A stretch of DNA of 11,405 bases, from contig JABUSR010000079.1 in assembly GCA_021442645.1 (NCBI GenBank), positions 1-11,405 of the forward strand, written 5' to 3'. The position numbers and the translations under genes are program-made. The notes below the pieces were generated by a model. It worked only from the letters and a program-made list of their open reading frames with translations. It searched no databases and was not told the DNA's origin. Shown piece after piece: positions 1 through 5,193 of the stretch. Numbering within the stretch: the first letter of the stretch is position 1; each line of letters opens with the position of its first letter. This DNA comes from Ruminiclostridium sp. (GTDB lineage Bacteria > Bacillota > Clostridia > Oscillospirales > Oscillospiraceae).

Positions 1-388
1 TCATCATCACGACCATGACCACGATGAGCACGAGCATCATCACCACGACCATGACCACGGTGAGCACGGGCACCATCATCATGACCATGACCACCATGAC
101 CATGATGCGGACGAGGTGTTCATCAGTTGGGGCGCTGAGACGCCTAGGAAGTACTCGGAAGAGGAGATTGCCACCGCATTGGCAGCCCTTGAAAACGAGG
201 AGCTCTATGGTGTCGTTCTGCGTGCCAAGGGCATTGTTCCCTGTGCGGACGGTACCTGGATCCACTTTGACTATGTGCCCGGGGAGAAGAATATCCGCCG
301 GGGTGCTGCCGGCTTTACCGGCCGCCTGTGCGTGATCGGTGCCGAACTGAAGGAACCTGCCCTGGACGAACTGTTCCACCTGAACTAA
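1..388 (+). CDS. COG0523/CobW-family metal GTPase, C-terminal part (His-rich linker + CobW_C domain); 5' end outside window
   Basis: Open from the left edge in the frame starting at base 2, ending at TAA 386-388. The first 35 visible codons (2-106) encode 21 histidines mixed with Asp, Glu and Gly, followed by about 93 residues beginning ADEVFISWG that fit the CobW C-terminal domain (pattern of an E/D-rich helix, LYGVVLRAKGIV, then W-IHFDYVPG and a GRLCVIG strand). COG0523 proteins are GTP-dependent metallochaperones or metal-insertase factors; His-rich insertions between the GTPase and CobW_C domains are typical of zinc- or nickel-handling members. The P-loop and CxCC motif would lie upstream and cannot be seen. 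The gap to the next gene, another COG0523-like protein, is only 18 nt, so the two are very probably co-transcribed. Which metal it handles cannot be told from this fragment; zinc is the best guess. Confidence 0.88.
   Translation, partial: HHHDHDHDEHEHHHHDHDHGEHGHHHHDHDHHDHDADEVFISWGAETPRKYSEEEIATALAALENEELYGVVLRAKGIVPCADGTWIHFDYVPGEKNIRRGAAGFTGRLCVIGAELKEPALDELFHLN
2..106 (+). repeat. Three in-frame tandem His/Asp-rich repeats inside the CobW-like gene
   Basis: The stretch divides into three imperfect units: 2-34 (11 codons, HHHDHDHDEHE), 35-70 (12 codons, HHHHDHDHGEHG) and 71-106 (12 codons, HHHHDHDHHDHD). All changes between units keep the reading frame and the alternating His/acid pattern, so this looks like a protein-level metal-binding array that grew by 36-nt duplication. 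More units could lie to the left of the window edge. Confidence 0.8.
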
Positions 389-406
389 CTGCAAGAGGAC
401 ACGATT

Positions 407-1354
407 ATGATGGAAGAAATCCCTGTATATCTCTTTACCGGCTTTCTGGATGCAGGTAAAACAAAGTTTATTCAAGAGACCCTGGAAGATGTCCGCTTCA
501 ACAACGGGGAGAGCACCCTGCTGCTGATCTGTGAGGAGGGTGAGGAAGAGTACGAGCCAGAGTCCTTCTCCGGCCACAACGTATTCATTGAGCTGATCGA
601 CGATCAGTCTGAGCTAACGCCCTCCAACCTGGAGCGTCTCCAGAAAAAGCACGCAGTGGAGCGGGTTGTCATCGAGTACAATGGCATGTGGATGCTGGAT
701 GACCTCTACCAGAATATGCCTGACGCTTGGATTGTCTATCAGGAGTTCATGTTTGCAGACTCCCAGACCTTCCTGACCTACAACGCCAACATGCGCGCCC
801 TCGTGGTGGATAAACTGAAGAGCTGCGAAATGGTGGTTTTGAACCGGGCCGACGAGAACGTTGACAAGCTGGAGATCCACAAGATTATCCGAGCCGTCAG
901 CCGCAGGACCAATATCGCCTATGAGGATAAGACCGGCGAGGTGTACTATGACGACACGCCGGAAGAGCTTCCCTTTGATATCAACGCCCCTGTCATTGAG
1001 ATTCTGCCGGAGGACTATGCCATCTGGTACCAGGATATCTCAGAGGAGCCGGAGAAGTACAAGGGGAAGACGATTAAGATTGGTGGGTTTACCATGCTGC
1101 GGGACAAACTCCCCAGCGGCAGCTTTATCTTTGGTCGCCGTATTATGACCTGTTGTGTGGAGGATATCACCTTCGGTGGTCTCCTCTGCACGGGCTACGA
1201 TCCCAAGAAGCTGGAGGATAACCAGTGGATCGAACTGACAGCCAAGGTGGCCATCAAACACAACCGGGTCTATAACGAAAAAGGCCCCGTCCTGGGGGCT
1301 ATCTCCGTTCAGCCCGGCACCCCGCCGGAACAGGATGTGGCGACATTCTATTGA
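407..1354 (+). CDS. Composite protein: divergent COG0523-like P-loop GTPase fused to a YcgQ/TIGR03943 (DUF1980)-like C-terminal domain
   Basis: 315 residues. The start at 407 has an AAGAGGA ribosome binding site 8-9 nt upstream; a second ATG follows at 410. Residues 12-19 (GFLDAGKT) are a P-loop in the position and context of the CobW family (usually GFLGAGKT). Residues 87-93 (VVIEYNG) match the family's E-x-x-G switch segment, and NRAD (146-149) replaces the usual NKxD guanine-specificity motif. The family's CxCC metal-binding motif is absent. From about residue 203, the segment with YKGKTIKIGGF, SFIFGRRIMTCCVED and NQWIELTAKV resembles the soluble C-terminal domain of YcgQ-type proteins, which partner a YcgR-type membrane permease; I recognise this by pattern and have not aligned it. 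Cys249-Cys250 are its obvious ligand candidates. Tandem placement after a His-rich COG0523 gene suggests a role in metal (probably zinc) allocation or transport with a permease that would be encoded upstream. GTP hydrolysis is likely but unproven given the altered motifs. Confidence 0.82.
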   Translation: MMEEIPVYLFTGFLDAGKTKFIQETLEDVRFNNGESTLLLICEEGEEEYEPESFSGHNVFIELIDDQSELTPSNLERLQKKHAVERVVIEYNGMWMLDDLYQNMPDAWIVYQEFMFADSQTFLTYNANMRALVVDKLKSCEMVVLNRADENVDKLEIHKIIRAVSRRTNIAYEDKTGEVYYDDTPEELPFDINAPVIEILPEDYAIWYQDISEEPEKYKGKTIKIGGFTMLRDKLPSGSFIFGRRIMTCCVEDITFGGLLCTGYDPKKLEDNQWIELTAKVAIKHNRVYNEKGPVLGAISVQPGTPPEQDVATFY

Positions 1355-1442
1355 TTGACCGGATAAGAACAAATGGCCGTACAGGCAGCGACCTGTTAAA
1401 GCGCTGACGCTGAAAACAGAGTGTAGCTGCCGACGGAAAATA

Positions 1443-1500
1443 AAAGCGTGATATTTCATACCTTTTCGGTGTGGCGTATCACGCTTTGCTTTTTGTTTTT
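1443..1500. terminator. Bidirectional intrinsic terminator between the metal locus and the LysR gene
   Basis: AAAGCGTGATA (1443-1453) pairs perfectly with TATCACGCTTT (1477-1487). A second, inner stem CATACC (1457-1462)/GGTGTG (1468-1473), with one G-T pair, closes on a five-base loop. On the + strand the hairpin is followed by GCTTTTTGTTTTT (1488-1500). On the - strand it is followed by a TATTTT run, so it can also end the LysR transcript, whose stop is only 10 bases away. The remaining spacer after 1354 (1355-1442) holds only weak short hairpins and no gene I can support. Confidence 0.85.
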
Positions 1501-1509
1501 GTCATGGAA

Positions 1510-2382
1510 TCAGTTCAGCTGTTCTTTCAGGCGATTCAGGAGCAGTTTTGCGGCCTTGGAAAAATAGGCATATTTTTTGGTGACGATATAGGCTTCTATC
1601 TTCACATCTTCCTCCAGGGGGAGGAACTTCAGATTTCTGCCTTCCGTATTTACCAGGTCGGCGAGGCAGAGGGCGTACCCGATTCCTTGCTCCACCATAT
1701 AGGTGGCATTGGTGATTAGGTTATAACTGCCGACCGCATGAAGCCCGTGAGCATCAAAGTCACCGAGATTCTGCGAATCGGATGCCATCTGTGCTGGAAG
1801 CAGAAGTGGAAAGTTCTCTAAATCGATCATTGAAATAGATTCTTTTTCTGACAGCGGGCAGTCACCCGGCACAAGAAGTCCGTAACGGTCGCACATACCG
1901 AGGCGCATATAATCATACTTCTCATGGAAATACGGGCCGAGAAGCAGACCCATGTCTAACAGGCCTTTGTCGAGGCGTTCTCTTACGGCCTCTGCGTCAC
2001 CGCTGTAGATGTGCAGGTGGACACCAGGGTGCTCCTTTTGGATATCTCTAAAAACAGCGCTGATATGGGACATGATATAGGTTTCACCACACCCAAGGTA
2101 GATATCGCCGGAAATATCACCATCTCCGGAGGTAAACTCTGCTTCAATCTTATTCGAAAGGTCGACCATCTCCTGGGCTCTTGCACGGAACAAAATGCCG
2201 TCCTCTGTGAGCAGCGTGCTCTTATTGGTCCGCTTAAAAAGTTTAATCCCAAGCTGACGCTCCAATTCGGCAATCTGCGCAGAAAGGGCAGGCTGTGAGA
2301 TATGCAGTTCAGCTGCAGCTCGTGTCATGTTCTGTTCCCTGGCAACTACCAGAAAGTAATTTAGCAAGCGCCCTTCTAACAT
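1510..2382 (-). CDS. LysR-type transcriptional regulator
   Basis: 290 residues, normal length for the family. The N-terminal winged helix-turn-helix is clear: residues 1-60 contain LLNYFLVVAREQNMTRAAAELHISQPALSAQI and ERQLGIKLFKRTNKSTLLTEDG, the signature of LysR regulators. Residues of about 90-290 form the periplasmic-binding-protein-like effector domain (start of it: ISGDIYLGCGETYIMSHI). The start at 2382 is supported by AGGAAGGA (complement 2391-2398), 8 nt upstream. It is divergent from the four-gene operon starting at 2530 and shares a 147-bp spacer with it that contains a LysR-type operator, so it almost certainly controls that operon and, by the operator's overlap with its own -35, represses itself. 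The effector is unknown; LysR activators of catabolic or detoxification operons often sense a pathway substrate or intermediate, or a redox signal. Confidence 0.95.
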   Translation of the reverse strand: MLEGRLLNYFLVVAREQNMTRAAAELHISQPALSAQIAELERQLGIKLFKRTNKSTLLTEDGILFRARAQEMVDLSNKIEAEFTSGDGDISGDIYLGCGETYIMSHISAVFRDIQKEHPGVHLHIYSGDAEAVRERLDKGLLDMGLLLGPYFHEKYDYMRLGMCDRYGLLVPGDCPLSEKESISMIDLENFPLLLPAQMASDSQNLGDFDAHGLHAVGSYNLITNATYMVEQGIGYALCLADLVNTEGRNLKFLPLEEDVKIEAYIVTKKYAYFSKAAKLLLNRLKEQLN

Positions 2383-2411
2383 AGTATCTTTCCTTCCTGT
2401 TTGATGTTCTT

Positions 2412-2440
2412 ATTATAGGGGAAAAGTGTTGTAGTTGCAA
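2412..2440 (-). promoter_or_regulatory. Predicted promoter of the LysR gene
   Basis: On the - strand, TTGCAA (-35, complement 2435-2440) and a perfect TATAAT (-10, complement 2412-2417) are separated by exactly 17 bp. Transcription would start near 2405, about 23 nt ahead of the start codon, just leaving room for the ribosome binding site. The -35 lies inside the left arm of the LysR-type dyad, which predicts autorepression. Confidence 0.7.
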
Positions 2441-2462
2441 TAACAATAACTGATTGCAGCTA
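2432..2462. promoter_or_regulatory. LysR-type operator (dyad with T-N11-A)
   Basis: TAGTTGCAAT (2432-2441) and ATTGCAGCTA (2453-2462) are inverted copies matching at 9 of 10 positions and separated by 11 bases, so the inner bases give exactly the T-N11-A core of LysR recognition sites. The centre is about 65 bases upstream of the predicted operon start, the classic place for the recognition half-site of LysR activators. It also overlaps the regulator's own -35. Binding is inferred from sequence. Confidence 0.7.
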
Positions 2463-2476
2463 TTTGATATGTGTAT

Positions 2477-2505
2477 TTTACTAATGGCAAATGGAAAGAT
2501 AGAAT
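2477..2505 (+). promoter_or_regulatory. Predicted promoter of the LysR-controlled four-gene operon
   Basis: TTTACT (-35, 2477-2482) and TAGAAT (-10, 2500-2505) are separated by 17 bp, giving a start near 2512, just upstream of the AAAGGA ribosome binding site (2515-2520). The -35 is poor (4 of 6) and the -10 fair (5 of 6), as expected for an activator-dependent promoter. A weaker alternative is TTGCAG (2455-2460) with TACTAA (2479-2484), 18 bp apart. Confidence 0.5.
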
Positions 2506-2529
2506 AGAACACAGAAAGGAAGATATAGG

Positions 2530-2766
2530 ATGGAACAGAAGCTTGCAGAAAGAGCCAGATGCTACATGAAGGACTGCGGATGCACGCCTGAGCAGACAGA
2601 GGAATACCTGAGGCTAGCTGCCGGGGGCTGCACCCAGGACCAGATTTACTTTATGAAGCGTCATCGAAATCAGACAATGTGTCAGCTCCATGCTGTTACC
2701 AGACAGGTGGACCGCATCGACTTTGTCATTCATGAATTGGAACAGGAGTTGAAGAAAAATGGCTGA
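2530..2766 (+). CDS. Small cysteine-rich protein of unknown function, first gene of the LysR-controlled operon
   Basis: 78 residues, with AAAGGA (2515-2520) 9 nt before the ATG. I do not recognise a family. It is soluble (no signal peptide or membrane segment) and has five cysteines at residues 11, 16, 18, 34 and 51, the first three in the arrangement C-x4-C-x-C. It is probably largely helical. The last 25 residues (VTRQVDRIDFVIHELEQELKKNG) have a heptad-like hydrophobic spacing that could form a short coiled coil for dimerisation or partner binding. The gene overlaps the next start by 8 bp, so the two are translationally coupled and the products may act together. The sequence shows a redox- or metal-sensitive accessory protein as one possibility, nothing firmer. 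It is a real gene judging by promoter, ribosome binding site, operon position and overlap. Confidence 0.75.
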   Translation: MEQKLAERARCYMKDCGCTPEQTEEYLRLAAGGCTQDQIYFMKRHRNQTMCQLHAVTRQVDRIDFVIHELEQELKKNG

Positions 2767-3517
2767 AAAAATCGTACAGACTGCAGGAAGAGCACAACTT
2801 GGCAAATTTGCGCCTGCATTTGCCCATTACAACGATGATATTCTCTTTGGGGAAAACTGGAACAATCAGGATATTGACCTGAAAACACGGTGCATTATCA
2901 CGATGGTATCCATGATGGGGGCGGGCTCCATTGATTCGTCCATGCACTATCACATGATGAATGCCAAAGCACACGGTGTAACGAAAAAGGAAATTGCCGC
3001 AATCATTACCCATGCGGCATTCTATGTGGGTTGGCCAAAGGGCTGGGCCATGTTCAACATGGCAAAGGATATCTGGGCAGAGGATGCGGTTCCTGCGGAT
3101 GCAAAGGCAGCCCATGAGGCGTCCATGGTATTCCCAATCGGAGTACCGAACGACGCATTTGCAGAATACTTTATCGGCCAGAGCTATCTTGCGCCGGTGT
3201 CAATGGAGCAGGTAGGTATCTTTAATGTGACCTTTGAGCCGGGTTGCCGCAACAACTGGCATATACACCATGCAGACCAAGGCGGGGGACAGGTTCTGGT
3301 CTGCCTTGCCGGCCGCGGGTATTATCAGGAATGGGGTAAGGCAGCTGTGGAGCTGAACCCTGGGGACTGTATCAACATTCCTGTCGGCGTAAAGCACTGG
3401 CATGGTGCTGCACCGGATAGCTGGTTCTCGCATCTGGCGGTTGAAGTACCGGGTGAAAATGGATCCAGTGAATGGCTGGAACCTGTAGACGACGCAGCTT
3501 ATGGAGTATTCAAATAA
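2759..3517 (+). CDS. Carboxymuconolactone decarboxylase-like domain fused to a cupin domain
   Basis: 252 residues; AGGAG (2744-2748) precedes the ATG by 10 nt, inside the upstream gene. Residues of about 15-110 match the CMD fold (DLKTRCIITMVSMMGAGSI, then KAHGVTKKEIAAIITHAAFYVGWPKGWAMFNMAKDIW). The CxxC pair of peroxidase-type AhpD members is absent (only Cys45 here), so a thiol peroxidase role is unlikely. Residues of about 150-232 are a cupin_2 barrel: motif 1 has G162, H168-x-H170, Gln178 where many cupins have Glu, and G185; motif 2 has G202, P208, G210 and H213. His168, His170 and His213 can bind a metal. Such fusions are common in anaerobic Firmicutes and Bacteroidetes beside flavodoxins and reductases, but their reaction is mostly undefined. 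Likely a cytosolic enzyme acting on a small carbonyl, lactone or aromatic substrate in the same pathway as the downstream flavodoxin and hydrolase. Confidence 0.9.
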   Translation: MAEKIVQTAGRAQLGKFAPAFAHYNDDILFGENWNNQDIDLKTRCIITMVSMMGAGSIDSSMHYHMMNAKAHGVTKKEIAAIITHAAFYVGWPKGWAMFNMAKDIWAEDAVPADAKAAHEASMVFPIGVPNDAFAEYFIGQSYLAPVSMEQVGIFNVTFEPGCRNNWHIHHADQGGGQVLVCLAGRGYYQEWGKAAVELNPGDCINIPVGVKHWHGAAPDSWFSHLAVEVPGENGSSEWLEPVDDAAYGVFK

Positions 3518-3533
3518 AAAGGAGCGGATGGAA

Positions 3534-4013
3534 ATGGGAAAAACTCTTGTGGCATACTTTAGTGCAAGTGGAACAACTGCGAAAGCCGCGAAAGAATTGG
3601 CAGACGCAATTTCAGCAGATGTCTATGAGATCAAACCTGTTGCTCCGTATACCAAGGCCGATCTGAACTGGATGGACAAGAAGTCCAGAAGTTCTGTCGA
3701 GATGAATGACAGAGCCTCCCGGCCCCAGGTGGTAACAGGCGATGTAGATATAACGGCATACGATACGGTATTTCTCGGTTTTCCGATCTGGTGGTACACG
3801 GCACCGACTATTATCAACTCTTTTCTGGAAAGCCGAGACTTTTCTGGAAAAAGGATTATCGTGTTTGCAACCAGCGGAGGCAGCGGCCTCGGAAAGACAG
3901 TAAGAGATTTGCAGGCTTCTGCCCCTGCAGCACAGTTCGTTGAGGGAAAGATTCTGAACGGACGGAATAGCGCGGCCGACCTAAAGGTCTGGGCCGAAAG
4001 CGTAAGGAGATAA
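3534..4013 (+). CDS. Flavodoxin (flavodoxin_4-type)
   Basis: 159 residues from the chosen start. The protein opens MGKTLVAYFSASGTT, the standard first strand and FMN-phosphate loop (SASGTT, residues 10-15). FLGFPIWWYTAPTIINSFLE supplies the aromatic FMN-stacking loop, and IIVFATSGGSGLGKT the later flavin-contacting loop. The start at 3534 is chosen because AGGAG (3520-3524) lies 9 nt before it; ATGs at 3501 (inside the preceding gene) and 3528 (3 nt after AGGAG) are less likely. It is an FMN electron carrier or quinone/carbonyl reductase-like protein in the cytosol. Placed 16 nt after the CMD-cupin gene and 5 nt before the hydrolase gene, it probably supplies a reduction step to the same pathway. 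The electron donor and substrate cannot be read from the sequence. Confidence 0.93.
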   Translation: MGKTLVAYFSASGTTAKAAKELADAISADVYEIKPVAPYTKADLNWMDKKSRSSVEMNDRASRPQVVTGDVDITAYDTVFLGFPIWWYTAPTIINSFLESRDFSGKRIIVFATSGGSGLGKTVRDLQASAPAAQFVEGKILNGRNSAADLKVWAESVRR

Positions 4014-4018
4014 TCAAT

Positions 4019-5017
4019 ATGGAAAAGCTGAATTTAGTACAAGAATGGGACAAGACCTTCCCGAAGAGTGACCAGGTCAATCACAGTAAGGTAACCTTTG
4101 TAAATCGGTACGGTATCACTCTTGCAGCGGATATGTATGTACCGAAGCGTACGAAGGGCAAGCTGCCTGCCCTTGCTGTGTGTGGGCCTTTTGGTGCCGT
4201 CAAGGAACAGCCTTCCGGCCTGTATGCGCAAACCATGGCAGAACGTGGATTTCTGACTATTGCTTTCGATCCGTCCTTTACCGGTGAAAGCGGAGGTATG
4301 CCCCGTTACATGGCGTCTCCTGATATCAACACCGAGGATTTTCAGGCGGCAGTCGATTTCCTTTCCAACTGCGAGCGAGCTGATTCGGATAAAATCGGCA
4401 TCATCGGGATTTGCGGATGGGGTGGTATGGCGTTAAATGCAGCTGCACTGGATACCCGAGTGAAGGCTACGGTTGCTTCCACCATGTATGACATGGCCCG
4501 CGTGAATGCCAACGGCTACTTTGACAATGAGGATTCCGAGGAAGTACGCTATGCAAAGAAACAGGCTATGAATGCTTTGCGAACAACGGAATTTTCGTCC
4601 GGCAGCTACTCCCTTAGCGGCGGATGCGTGGAACTTCCGGTTCCTGAGGAAGCTCCTTATTTTCTGAAGGACTACAGCGATTATTATAAGAGACCGGAGC
4701 GGGGCTATCACGCCCGATCTCTCAATTCTAACGGCGGATGGAATTCCATCGGCTGCATGTCATTTATGAATCAGCCAATCCTGCAATACAGCAATGAAAT
4801 TCGCAGCGCAGTACTCATTGTCCACGGAGAGAAGGCGCACTCTCTCTATTTCGGTCAGGATGCCTATGCAAATATGGTGAGGGAAAGCCCCTATGCAGAT
4901 AATAAGGAGATGGTGATTGTCCCCGGTGCTTCTCATACCGACCTGTATGATGGCGGCGGTAAGGATGCGATTCCGTTTGATAAGTTGGTCACCTTCTTTA
5001 ACGAGTATCTGAAGTAA
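4019..5017 (+). CDS. Alpha/beta hydrolase (COG1073-like) with a non-canonical nucleophile elbow
   Basis: 332 residues; AAGGAG (4004-4009) sits 9 nt before the ATG and overlaps the end of the flavodoxin gene. Family features: ITLAADMYVP near residue 33, LPALAVCGPFGAVKEQ (49-64), GFLTIAFDPSFTGESGG (77-93), DFQAAVDFLS, and IGIIGICGWGGMALNAAA (126-143) at the nucleophile elbow. The late strand VLIVHGEKAHSLYF (265-278) and PGASHTDLY (302-310) supply likely acid and His306. The usual GxSxG is replaced by GICGWGG, so the nucleophile may be Cys132, or the protein may not be a classical serine hydrolase. There is no signal peptide; it is cytosolic. Related proteins are annotated as dienelactone-hydrolase-like or acetyl-xylan-esterase-like without tested substrates. 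It is the last gene of the LysR-controlled operon and is followed by a strong terminator. Confidence 0.92.
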   Translation: MEKLNLVQEWDKTFPKSDQVNHSKVTFVNRYGITLAADMYVPKRTKGKLPALAVCGPFGAVKEQPSGLYAQTMAERGFLTIAFDPSFTGESGGMPRYMASPDINTEDFQAAVDFLSNCERADSDKIGIIGICGWGGMALNAAALDTRVKATVASTMYDMARVNANGYFDNEDSEEVRYAKKQAMNALRTTEFSSGSYSLSGGCVELPVPEEAPYFLKDYSDYYKRPERGYHARSLNSNGGWNSIGCMSFMNQPILQYSNEIRSAVLIVHGEKAHSLYFGQDAYANMVRESPYADNKEMVIVPGASHTDLYDGGGKDAIPFDKLVTFFNEYLK

Positions 5018-5089
5018 AGAGTCGTTGTGCAGCGTTGCTCTGCAATCTTCTTACCTGAGAGACTGGTTGCGGAGCATTAAAACATGGAG

Positions 5090-5132
5090 AAAAATGGGAA
5101 GGCGTGCCATCAGGCGGCGCCTTCCCATTTTT
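5090..5132. terminator. Strong bidirectional terminator between the hydrolase and RND genes
   Basis: AAAAATGGGAAGGCG (5090-5104) pairs perfectly with CGCCTTCCCATTTTT (5118-5132): 15 bp, with a 13-base loop that can add an inner GCC/GGC pairing. The symmetric A-run/T-run ends mean it can stop the LysR-controlled operon on the + strand and the RND operon on the - strand, whose last gene ends at 5194. The rest of the spacer (5018-5089 and 5133-5193) shows nothing I can name. Confidence 0.9.
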
Positions 5133-5193
5133 AAACTCTGAAGCAATTGTGTTTATGCCGCCGCCGTTATTTGTGCGGTTGGTTGGTAAAGCA

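Noticed and set aside
15..335. 106-codon + strand frame with Met/Thr repeats
   Set aside because: It is the shifted reading of the His-rich repeat and the CobW_C domain; the frame starting at base 2 gives the recognisable protein.
1355..1442. Small inverted repeats such as CAGG/CCTG and AGCG/CGCT, considered as a regulatory RNA or second terminator
   Set aside because: Stems of four bases without a T-run are expected by chance; only the 1443-1500 hairpin is convincing.
2309..2512. 67-codon - strand frame covering the LysR/operon spacer
   Set aside because: It overlaps the start of the LysR gene out of frame and spans the operator and promoters; no ribosome binding site or domain supports it.
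3501..3533. Earlier starts for the flavodoxin (ATG 3501 or 3528)
   Set aside because: 3501 lies inside the CMD-cupin gene without its own ribosome binding site, and 3528 is only 3 nt after AGGAG. Start 3534 has proper spacing and begins at the conserved first strand.
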